From Capillidium heterosporum (taxonomy: Eukaryota; Entomophthoromycota; Entomophthoromycetes; Entomophthorales; Capillidiaceae), in assembly GCA_016630905.1 (NCBI GenBank), contig WBMQ01000003.1:1364001-1428000 (forward strand): a DNA stretch of 64,000 nt, written 5' to 3'. A program made the translations under genes and the position numbers. How positions within the stretch are numbered: the first letter of the stretch is position 1; each line of letters begins with the position of its first letter. Under the pieces are notes generated by a model, which searched no databases, was not told where the DNA came from, and saw only the letters and a program-made list of their open reading frames with translations. Below, one piece after another: positions 36,200 through 46,105 of this stretch.

Positions 36200-37596
36200 A
36201 TGAGTAGACAAAGGTTCAAAAGAAACATTAAATTGGAAGAAAAGAGTGAGCATTCCAACTCGCAAGAAGACTCTTTTGATGAAAACGAAAATCTCTGCTC
36301 GTCAGCCAATTCTTCTGAGGATAGTGAAGATCTCTATAAGCAGGAATTTCTAGATGAGGAAGATGCATCCGAAGGAAGTGAGTATTCAAACCAATCTTCG
36401 GAAGATTCTTCCTGCAAACGAAAAAAATCGGCTGCAAGGAATGCTCTCAAGAAGAAAGTGACGAAGTTTGGAGGATTCGACATAAACACCTTAAATTCCA
36501 TAAAGACGATAACTGGCTTACTGAAAGAGAAGCAGAGCCATTTAGGTTATAGCATACTGAAGCGAGTCCGACAGTCCTACACAAAGTAAATTTTATATAA
36601 CAATAAAGTTTTGGGGCTTTCAATTGACCTTTTTTCACTTTAGGCGATTCCTATATGAATCCAAGTGGTGGCCCGTCCAAAAAAAAGCTGACCAAATTTT
36701 CCAGTACGAATGTTAATTACATTTGAAATTCATGATTTTTCCATTTAGGGACAGGCAGCGTATCTACGAAGATGACTTTTCCGATTTTGCAGAGGTGGAG
36801 AATGAGGTTGAAGGGGATCTCAGAAGCTTGAAACTCCCCGACCTCTTCCAACAACCACAACTCAAACCCAAATGCAATTACGACAAAACCAATTTGAATG
36901 AAAGTTTTAAAGCGGCTCTAGGTTACTTTTCCAACCACTACTTGAGAACGCATAAAACTATAGAACAACGGAAGGAAATAGGTAAAAATAAGAGTTTGGT
37001 AATCGACAACAGCTTGATAACTTTGGATTATCTCTTGCATGCCGTAAAGTTCATGAATCGGAAGCTGTATAGCGATACACCAAGGTATTTAAAAAATAAT
37101 TTGTAATTTTATATGCTGCTGTTTAATTTTTAATGCTTTGTACCTATGGCTTACCCTATCTTTATAAAAGGCACATATTCTACTCGGAGAACCGGTTGAA
37201 AGGAGAGGTTTTGGCACCTAGAGTACTTTCGGGGGACATCTTGGCCCTGGCTGACAGCATAGGTATTAACAAAAGGTAAGTTTTCCAGCTTATCGGCTAT
37301 ATTAACTAATTCCCCTCTCTTTTCGTTTAAAATTATATAGAGTAATAGAAGCCACCCACAAACGGATGGAACGATTGGGGTTCCAATACGAGCATCAAGG
37401 TACCTGCAAGTACCGCGTATCAACCGGAGATTCCGACTCGGAACTCTCGGATGAGGAGTTCAAGCAGCTTAAGGGCTACAGTGTCGATGTCTTCCAGGAT
37501 CAGAGGTACTACAAGCACCTCGAGGCTACCAACCGTAATATACCTAAGGAGTCCCTGAAAAAGTTCGTCGTAGTGCCTAAATCCCTACCCAAGTGA
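36200..37596 (+). CDS. Acidic, probably nuclear protein of unknown function (four exons)
   Basis: Exons 36200-36585, 36749-37084, 37171-37275 and 37341-37596 join without a stop to 360 aa. The start is the ATG of MSRQRFKRNIKLEEK; a preceding ATG at 36192 opens only a three-codon frame. Residues 12-70 are very acidic and Ser-rich (NSSEDSEDLYKQEFLDEEDA), followed by a basic patch (CKRKKSAARNALKKK), a nuclear-localisation-like segment. The middle (DRQRIYEDDFSDFAEVENEV) and C-terminus (ILALADSIGINKRVIEATHK, RMERLGFQYEH) look globular and helical; the ending is basic. I do not recognise the family; a chromatin or transcription protein is an inference from composition. A possible extra 68-nt exon in the 163-nt first intron would break the frame (see findings). 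Confidence 0.7.
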
Positions 37597-38165
37597 TGCG
37601 GTAGGTCCTAGGGAAATTTGGCTTTTAAGGTAGGGAAATATCGATAGGAAGTTAAAACATTTGTTGATAGAATATTTATAGAAGTAAAGCTCATAGGTTA
37701 TTTTATGGAGTGGGTTGGTAAATTTAGTATTTATTTGTATGGTACCTGTACTTTGATATGGTAAGATTAATAGAATGTGTCTTGGGCATGGATCAGGTAC
37801 AATATTGCTTTATCTATTATTTTTTTGTTGAGTTATATTTAGAGTGGTGGGTTTTAATCCTGGCAATAAAATGTTAATGAGTTTATGTTATTTTAGGTTT
37901 GCGTAAAGATCATTTGAGTTTTCAATGCATCGTACCACCGTAAAACAAGAGATGTAGCCAAAAAGCTCATGTTCCATATAAGAACTTTGAACTATACTGA
38001 AGCATAGTACTACGATGTTTAGATAAAGCAAGTAGTCGTCTACGATTGAAATTGAATAGTCTCAGATTTCTGAACAAAGCAATATTTTGCATCTGCATCA
38101 TCTATAGGCTTCTAAGGGCATTGAAAGTACTTTACAGGAAAATGGCGGTTACTACACTGCTAATG

Positions 38166-38204
38166 AGTACTGAAGCGTTGACATTACCATAGTTCTAGAA
38201 CCAA
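38166..38204 (+). repeat. Shared tyrosinase upstream element, copy 1
   Basis: TACTGAAGCGTTGACATTA and flanking bases reappear in diverged form at about 41029 and 43848, each upstream of another tyrosinase copy. It may be regulatory or just duplicated flank. Confidence 0.5.
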
Positions 38205-38808
38205 GTCGCAATAGCCTCTATAGAGAATGGCGAAATCGACGCATTAGGTGGATGCTTACGTTGAAAATAATATCCAAATTTAGAAGGAAATTATTAAATT
38301 AGGGATAAATGCGTTTATATACTTTGTTCTAGAGCGCCAACCTCTCAATAGATGGGTTCCAATAAGTAAAGCTCCTTTCCTTTTCTCATATAGGTGAGTG
38401 AATGTGGTTTTCCATCCAATCAACCTTAAGATATCTACTTGGAGAAGATTTTCTCAAAGTTGCCATTTTCAGCTTTCTATATTCGAGTTTATGGTTGCAC
38501 AATACTTGCCAAGTTGGTGGCATTTCCCAGCATGTTTCATTGGAAGAAATGTGCCATAACAGCTAGATAAACTATAACCTGCTAGCAGAAAGAGTCATCA
38601 ACATTTTATTACGCCAAAATAATAGCGTAGAACCATAAAAGGAAAGCTATAGCCTTTAAAATTTGATTAATGAGGGTTATATCACATCCACAGGGATCGA
38701 AAACTTATAGTTTATAGTAAGAACCGTATATAAAAATACTAGTATAGAGCCATAAGAGGAATGCTACAATAGAGGTATACATTTCAACCACTTCAACCAG
38801 TGCCAAGG

Positions 38809-38816
38809 TATAAATA
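38809..38816 (+). promoter_or_regulatory. TATA box of tyrosinase copy 1
   Basis: TATAAATA in the context CCAAGGTATAAATACTTG, 42 bp upstream of the ATG at 38851. Confidence 0.7.
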
Positions 38817-38850
38817 CTTGATCCAAGAAGTGGAAAGTAGACATCAAAAA

Positions 38851-39997
38851 ATGAAATTTCTCACCCTACTCACCCAACTCGTAAACTTCTCCTTGATCGC
38901 CGGGCAGTGTAAAGCACCTAGACAACGTAAGGAGATCCGAGAGCTCACCGAAAAGGAATTCCAAACGTTCATCGCTGGTATCAAGAGTATGCACGTCCGA
39001 AAGAAAGAAGGAGAGTTGACCAAGTACGAAACCTTCAGCAAGCTACACCTTGATCAAGCGTTCGTCTTCCGAGCCATCCACTTCACCCCCGAGTTCCTAC
39101 CTTGGCATCGAAGGTACCTCAAACATTATGAAGATGAGCTTCGTAAGTTCGACGACTCCATTTCCGTCCCCTACTGGGATTGGACTTTGGATTTCGTAGC
39201 CCCACATACCAGTCCTGTCTTCAGTAAGGAATATTTTGGCGGTTCCGGTAGACCTGAGGATAAGTTTGTACTGAAAGATGGTTACTTCAACAATACAGAG
39301 CTCATCTACCCATTCAAGCACATATTGACTCGGGCTTTTGACTTGGGACAGTCCCAAAGTCCCTACCCTAGCGTCTTGGAGATGACAGCTATAAGGAACG
39401 AAGGACAGCTACTCCAAATTTGCTTTACTTATGGAACAGGTCCACAACTTGATCCACTACAAGATCGGTACCATAAGTGACTTTTCGTTCTACTTCTCCC
39501 CCAACGACCCTATCTTCTTCATATATCATGGGTTCTTCGATATGCTGTGGTCTAAGTGGCAGGAGCAGCATCCCACTTCTCCTTACGAAGGTACAGCCTG
39601 GCTGAAACAAGTGAAACCAAGTGATAAACTGGCTCACTATGGAGAGACTATCGAATCCACCTTCGAAATATCAAGTGAAAATTACTGTTACACCTATCCG
39701 GAATGGCCTAGAACAGTCAAATCTTCCCGAGTTATTACTAAGACGAACTCAATACTTGATCTCATCGTAGCTAGCCCACTCTTCAAAAAGGTTAGAGGAT
39801 CTATGAAGTTTGATGACTTGACTAAACTAGTCAGCTTAGTACCAGATCCTCCTACCAATTTATTCAACCCAGTCGACCTTCCTAAGTTGAACCCGGTACC
39901 TCAGAGTTGGATCGAGGAACGTAACATGTCGATACAGCACATCCGAGATTTCGAAAGGAAGCAGGGTTTGATCTGGAACTTCATGCAGAAAAAATGA
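38851..39997 (+). CDS. Secreted tyrosinase, copy 1, with one-base frameshift
   Basis: Starts at the ATG at 38851 (MKFLTLLTQLVNFSLIAGQC, signal peptide); the upstream in-frame ATG would sit on the TATA box. CuA histidines are in SKLH, RAIHFTPEF and FLPWHRRYL; CuB histidines are in VHNLIHYKIG and FFIYHGFFDM. The frame is lost at about 39411-39421: copy 2 has 31 bases where this copy has 32, between the shared AGGAACGAA and ACTTATGG. Removing one base gives 381 aa, against 379 in copy 2, and everything after the slip (39431 on) is intact to the C-terminal IWNFMQKK. Type-3 copper oxidase acting on phenols, here secreted, for pigment or protein cross-linking (known for the family). Either a recent lesion or a base-calling error. 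Confidence 0.85.
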
Positions 39998-41316
39998 TGG
40001 TTTGCTGGCGCATCATCCTTTCTATATATAATTTCAACATCAACCAATAAACTTTAGCTAATATTTTTACATACTCATTTAGGTATGATTTATAGTTTTT
40101 ATAGATAGGTATATTTTTAATGGCAAAGCTACAATATACTTTGATAGTGCATACTCGTATGGTAAAATTATTTTCAATTTATATTATAGAGCTTTATAAT
40201 GTTAAATATAATACGTTTATATACAAATTATAACGTTTTTTCTCTGCAAAATATACCTTATATCGGGTGAGATATAAATGTACGAGATGCACCTTAAATA
40301 TACATCAAACAAAGTATAAGGGGCTATAAGGGTATAGTACAAAGTTTTAGCTGTACATGAAATTCGGCTTATAATAAGTGTATACGAAGTCTAGAGAGAG
40401 ATTTCACTTTGATATTTGAAAAGCCATATACTGCCTAGTTTATAAATCTAAAGCTGGTTTCCACCATTGACATTATAAAATCGATTCCACTTCTTGAACA
40501 TAGTAGCATCTTACCTTAGTACATAAAACTGCTCAACTTCAAATGCTTTTGAATAACATACAACTATTTTAATTAAGGCCTCAGCCTATATATAAGGATT
40601 TTTAACGGTTTACAAATATAGTATTACCTCATTCAAAAAAGTTGGGTATGTCCATACAGGCTCAGCTCGGAAAATTACCTGGTTTTTCTGGTATAAGCAC
40701 TGGAATTCATTATATTTACAATTCTAATCTGGAAATGATGTTCTATGGTACGCAATAGGTTGCATAGTAGACATGGTTAGCATATTATTCAGTTTTACTG
40801 AATCGAGTAGTACTATATAATGAAGCTCATTTTGTTCGAGTTACACGACTACCACTTTTTAAAACTTTTTAGAGCAAGTCGATCGACCTAACTGAGTTCA
40901 TTTATCCAGCAGGAAGGTTCAACTAAAAGGCTAAAAAGTCACAATTATAGTATTATGAGATTTTATGCTGTCAAATTATAATTCGAAGGTGCTTTCAATG
41001 AAAATATTACTGCTTCAATGCCAACAAACACTGAGGCATTAACGACCAGCGTTTTTCTAGAACAAGCGTTGTAATTAAATTGCAAAGATAACAAATAAAG
41101 CTTATGGCGTGGAGGTTCAAAAACCAATCTAAACAAAGCTGAAAATTATCAAATTAGGAAATTAGCATTATTGTATTAATAAACATAGTTTCGAAATAGC
41201 TTAAAGCATAATGATATGGCGGCCAACCTCAAGCTGCCAAAAAGGTACTATAGCAATTCCAATGAATATTTGTATGTAAATAGAAATGATAATAAGTTTA
41301 AGCTGGGTATCGAAAT
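39998..41316. other. Spacer between tyrosinase copies
   Basis: About 1.3 kb, AT-rich, non-coding. It includes the diverged shared element at about 41029-41066. Confidence 0.5.
41029..41066 (+). repeat. Shared tyrosinase upstream element, copy 3 (pseudogene)
   Basis: CACTGAGGCATTAACGACC followed by TTTCTAGAACAAG resembles the element at 38166 (TACTGAAGCGTTGACATTA, then AGTTCTAGAACCAAG). It lies about 290 bp upstream of the dead copy. Confidence 0.5.
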
Positions 41317-42420
41317 ATGAGATTTCATCTACTACTTACCCAACTCATCAGTTTCTCATTCATTGCTGAACAACATAAGGTGATTCGAGAGATCACCAAA
41401 AGAGTTCATGATATTTATAGCTGATATAAGAGCCTCCACGCTAGAAAGGAGGCGGGAGGAAACTAATAAAGTAGGAATCCCACATCAAGTTACACAACCA
41501 ACCCGTCTTAAAATTCCATGCCATCCACTACACGTCCGAATTTCTATCTTGGCATCGAAGGTTCCTGAGAGCTTAAAAGAACGAGCTTCACAACTTCGAT
41601 CCCAATATAGTCATCTCTCACTAAGATTTCACTTTAAATTTCGTAACTCCTCGTATTAGCCCCATATTCTTTAAAAATACTTTGATAGTAGTGGTAAGCC
41701 AACCAATAAATGCATTGTCAAATATAATATTTTCAACAGCACTAAATTTATCTACTCTTTCAAACAAAAGTTGGTGCGTATATTCAACTTGGGTAAATTC
41801 CAGAACCCCTACCCCAGTACCCTTAAGATGGGAGCCATAGTAAATGTGGACATCTACTCTAAACTTGCCTTGCTTATCGAATTAATTCACAACCTGATGC
41901 ACTTTAAGATTGGTACTATTAGTGACTTTGAATTCTACTATTCATCTCAAGACCCCATATTCTTCGTCTATCACACCTTCTTCGGCCTACTGCGGTTCAA
42001 GTGGCAGTAACAGTTCCCCAACTCCCCTTTTGAAGGTTTAGCTTGACCGAAAGATTGGCTCATTACAACAATATCATTGAGTCTACCATCGGTTTAATGA
42101 ATGAAGATTACTGTTGTAGCTGCCTCAAGTGACTTTGAATGTATTATTTCATCTGTGTAAAAACCGTATCTAGCTCAATGATGGAGCGTATCTTATTTAG
42201 CCCACTTTATGCCAAAGTTGGAAGGTTGTTTGCGTTCTATATATTGGTCGACTTAGTTTGGAATCAGGTTTTCTGTTCTAAGTGTTCAGGCTGTTCGACC
42301 TCCTCAGTTGTACTGAATATTTAAAGATTGAATTAAGGTCAGAAATATGTCGTTACACCAATTTGGGGATTTCGAAAGAAAACAGAGCGCTTTGAAACTT
42401 TTTGAAGGGGAACTGATGCT
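41317..42420 (+). pseudogene. Decayed tyrosinase copy (copy 3)
   Basis: Homologous along its length to the neighbouring intact tyrosinase but broken by many stops and indels. It opens MRFHLLLTQLISFSFIAEQ (signal peptide) and keeps EIT-K, a degraded FLAWHRRFL-like block in another frame, SPYPSTLKMGAI-like sequence (41810), ELIHNLMHYKIG-like sequence (41875) and FYYSSQDPIFFVYHTFFGLL (41935). It ends with a remnant of the MSLHQFGDFERK-like C-terminus near 42360. It cannot encode an active enzyme. Like copies 1 and 2 it has Tyr before the last CuB His, so it belongs to the same tandem subfamily. Confidence 0.9.
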
Positions 42421-43847
42421 TTACTTGCCAATAGTGCTATATTTTCATATGCTAGATCTAAAATTAGGTTTACATACTTATTTTTCTTCAAATGCATGTA
42501 TATTTTAAAGAATAAAGCTATGAATACTTTATTTTCTTAATATAGTTTTGCCCATAAAATTTAGACTCAGCTTTATTAATAATACTGTAATATACCAGCT
42601 ATAACATAACTATATATAGATTAAAAGTTCCTATCGATAACCTAAGCCTTAAATCGTATGTGATCAAAGCTTATGAGAAAAGCATTTAGTATCCACCTAT
42701 AAATCAACTGTAGGTATTTACATTAACTATGCTTTGATATACTAAATGTTTATTATATAAAATTTTGATGATAGTGATGATTAAGTTTATTTTATACGCT
42801 ACAATCAAAAAATTCAGTGGCAATTTATCCTTGAAACTATAAATCTATACCTATATATGTTGAACAGAGATATAGTTTTCCTTGGCTTGTAAAATTATCT
42901 CATCTCTAGAATCCTGGACAGTCGTATAGTATAAGATTCAATTAAAGTTTGATATACTAATGTAACGCTCATTTAATGTAGGTCTTACCTGTAACTATTC
43001 TTTCTTAAGTTTCATTTCGATATAAGTGACGAGTTGAAAGTTGATATGAGTGTTTTAATTTAATAGAGTAATTTATGCAGGTTTGTATAAATAGTTTTGT
43101 ATAAGAAACACACATGTAATTCAATTAGTTTGAAACATATTAACAAAAAGTTTGACAAACAAATGGCTTGAAGTCTACAATACCAAATTTTCCGCTAAAT
43201 ATAATTCAAAACTTTAGGTTTAAATAAATAACCTATTATTCTAGGAATGGTAGGAAGTTAAATCAAGTTATAGATAAAATGATATTTTCCGAATAAAGCT
43301 GATTATTTGAAGTTCACCGCATTCAAATATTTTCCTATAGCTTTTATAATGATTAATGTTCATTTGTTAGCTAGATAGTCTGATTGATTTTTGAAAATTA
43401 CTAGTAATTTGTATCTTTATTAGAAAATCACCAAACTCTAAATAAAGTTTTAGACCAGCATCATAAATTTCAAACTGATTATCCTTGCCATTGTTATACA
43501 TTATGATTTTGATTAATTGCAATGTATAAAAAGAAATTTATAACATCATTATAGAGCTATTAATTCTTAAATTTGACAGGTTTTTCAATTGAGTAATCAA
43601 GTATATTAAGCGTACAAATTGGTATCCTATAGTATTTTGCTAACAAAGGGTAAGTAGCTTCCTTAAAACTACATATGCAAATCTACTATAAGTATCAATA
43701 GGTATGTTGTGCACTTGAAATTACATAGGCAAACAAGGCTCATATATACAATCAAAAATTCAACTTGGGTCCATGAATTGCATGTATAGCATTTATGGGT
43801 TGAAGAATTCATAATTTCGAAGATATATCTGCTACAATGCAACCAGT

Positions 43848-43886
43848 ACTGAAACATTGACATTAAATGTTTCGTAGGCTGAAGTT
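43848..43886 (+). repeat. Shared tyrosinase upstream element, copy 2
   Basis: TACTGAAACATTGACATTAA matches TACTGAAGCGTTGACATTA at 38166; here it lies about 150 bp upstream of the ATG, much closer than in copy 1. Confidence 0.5.
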
Positions 43887-43958
43887 GTGATTAAGGTTAC
43901 AAAATAAATAAATACATGCTGTACTACTTTATTTCAACCATCCTAATGAAGATAAGGG

Positions 43959-43966
43959 TATAAATA
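43959..43966 (+). promoter_or_regulatory. TATA box of tyrosinase copy 2
   Basis: TATAAATA in the context AAGGGTATAAATACCAAG, 40 bp upstream of the ATG at 43999. Confidence 0.7.
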
Positions 43967-43998
43967 CCAAGCTCTGGAAGTCGAAAGTAAACATTCAA

Positions 43999-45138
43999 AT
44001 GAAATTTCTTGGACTATTTATACAGCTGGTAAGCTTCACATTAATTGCTGGGCAATGCAAGGCACCTAAGCAACGTAAGGAGATCCGAGAACTAACCAAC
44101 AAGGAATTCAAAACCTTTGTAGCTGGTATCAAGAGCCTCCACGTAAGGAAGAATCCAGGTGATTTGACGAAATACGAAACACTATCCAAGATTCACAACC
44201 AGCAAGCCTTCACCTTTCGAGCCATCCACTTCACCCCCGAGTTTCTACCTTGGCACCGCAGATTCCTGAAAGCATATGAAGATGAACTTCGAAAGTTCGA
44301 CCAATCGATAGTCGTCCCTTACTGGGACTTCACCTTGGATTTCATACTTCCCCATACAAGCCCTATCTTCAGCAAGGAATATTTTGGCGGTTCTGGTAAA
44401 CTTAGCGATTTACTTGTGTTGAAGGATGGTGTTTTCAACAACACAGACCTCATCTATCCTTTCAAACATCAACTGATGCGTCTCTTTGACTTGGGACAGG
44501 CCCAAAGCCCTTACCCTGGACCTTTGGAGATGTCAGCTATTAGGAACGAAAACGTCTATTCCAAGTTCGCCGTACTTATGGAGCAGGTACATAATTTACT
44601 ACATTACAAGATCGGTACGGTTGGAGATTTTGGATTCTACCATTCACCCAACGACCCCATCTTCTTTATATACCATGGCTTTTTCGATATGCTGTGGTCC
44701 AAGTGGCAGGAACAGCATCCCACTTCCCCCTACGAAGGTACGGCTTGGTTGAAACCAGCAAAACCTAGTGATAAGTTAGCTTACTACGGGGATACCGTCG
44801 AATCAACCTTTAATTTGTTGAGCGAAAAATATTGTTACACCTATCCCAAATGGCCTCGCAACATCAAATCGATTGGAGTTAATACCAATAGCAATTTAGT
44901 AGATCTCATATTATCGAGCCCACTCTATACAAAGGTTGGAAAGTCCATGAACTTTGAGGGTTTGGTTAACTTAGTTAGCCAGACCCAAATTCCAACTAAT
45001 TTGTTCAAGCCGATAGACCTTCCCAAGTTGAGTTCAGTACCTCAATCTTGGATCGAAGAGCGTAACATGTCAGTCCAACACCTTCGAGATTTCGAAAAGA
45101 AGCAGGGATTAATTTGGAATTTCTTGAGGAAGAAATAG
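43999..45138 (+). CDS. Secreted tyrosinase, copy 2 (intact)
   Basis: Single-exon 379 aa. Signal peptide MKFLGLFIQLVSFTLIAGQC. CuA ligands H66 (SKIH), H77 (RAIHF) and H86 (LPWHRRFL); CuB ligands H198 and H202 (QVHNLLHYK) and H226 (FFIYHGFFD). SPNDPIFF and DMLWSKWQEQHP are typical of the tyrosinase core. Tyr225 replaces the His that normally precedes the third CuB ligand. The C-terminal part (about 245-379) is shared only with copies 1 and 3 and ends with a helical RDFEKKQGLIWNF. There is no long C-terminal lid domain, so activity may not need proteolytic activation. Type-3 copper monophenol/diphenol oxidase by family; probable extracellular role in pigment or cross-linking. Confidence 0.93.
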   Translation: MKFLGLFIQLVSFTLIAGQCKAPKQRKEIRELTNKEFKTFVAGIKSLHVRKNPGDLTKYETLSKIHNQQAFTFRAIHFTPEFLPWHRRFLKAYEDELRKFDQSIVVPYWDFTLDFILPHTSPIFSKEYFGGSGKLSDLLVLKDGVFNNTDLIYPFKHQLMRLFDLGQAQSPYPGPLEMSAIRNENVYSKFAVLMEQVHNLLHYKIGTVGDFGFYHSPNDPIFFIYHGFFDMLWSKWQEQHPTSPYEGTAWLKPAKPSDKLAYYGDTVESTFNLLSEKYCYTYPKWPRNIKSIGVNTNSNLVDLILSSPLYTKVGKSMNFEGLVNLVSQTQIPTNLFKPIDLPKLSSVPQSWIEERNMSVQHLRDFEKKQGLIWNFLRKK

Positions 45139-46105
45139 GGGTTTGTTTGTTAGTATCAATATATCTATCGTACCTATAAATAAACCTATATTGTATTTGA
45201 ATTTTTTATACACTGTATTACAAATTTCCTTCTAATATAGATTACAGTTTATACCAGTACATTTTTGTTTGTTAAATTATTGCAGACTACATTGTTTATA
45301 TTTTCTAAGCTTCAATTCCAGTACAAAATATATCTAATAGTTATACTAATTATAAGTATCGTCTTATTATATAATATCTTGTATCGAACAGGGCTAAAGC
45401 TGTTAAACATTTTTCCAGTATAGAGTTATAATAATAATAGCTGGTATATATATAATTAAAAGACGAGGCTATATATATTATACAAAGTTTTAAAATACAT
45501 GCATTTCAGACAACCATAGATAGTATAAATTTTGATACTTCATTACTTAAGACATCACTTCACATTCCAAAAATAATCTAGCTAGTATTATAAAAATAAA
45601 CAATATGTATTTATAAAATAATAAGCATAAATTAATGTTTAATATTTAAATGATCCATACATCCATGGCTTGCTATCTATTCTATTCTATTGGGTACTTA
45701 GATGTGAGATGTTTTTGCTTTGAAGGTTTTTGGACTAGGGCTTGAATAACCAATATGGGCTTTATTTACAGATTCGTTTAAAATTGTGACCCTGGTAACA
45801 TGATATTTATAAGTGATTTTAGATAAATATAGCATAAATAGCTTTATTAATAGCGAATAGTGCGATAATCGAAGTTAGTATGTACGTCACTACAGCGAGA
45901 CATACATATATTGGACTGAAAGCCATTAAGTTGCGTTATGAAGCTATCCAATAACTTTATGCTATATGAATAGATGCTGGAAATTTATGTACTGCTCCAG
46001 GTTCTATTTTAAAGCTCAAGCATAAAGCCATGAAAGTTAATCTAAAAGTTTCATATCAAGTATTTAGTATAAAAAACAAAGTAGATGTAAAATACCATCA
46101 CAAAG
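45139..46105. other. Spacer between tyrosinase genes 2 and 4
   Basis: Nearly 1 kb, AT-rich, non-coding; TATAAAAAA at 46068-46076 is the likely TATA box of the next gene, 38 bp upstream of its ATG. Confidence 0.5.

Larger units (their letters stand above)
37597..38850. other. Upstream region of tyrosinase copy 1
   Basis: About 1.25 kb without coding pattern. It contains the upstream element shared with the other tyrosinase copies (38166-38204) and the TATA box at 38809. Confidence 0.5.
42421..43998. other. Spacer upstream of the intact tyrosinase
   Basis: About 1.6 kb, very AT-rich, non-coding. It contains the shared element at about 43848 and the TATA box at 43959. Confidence 0.5.
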
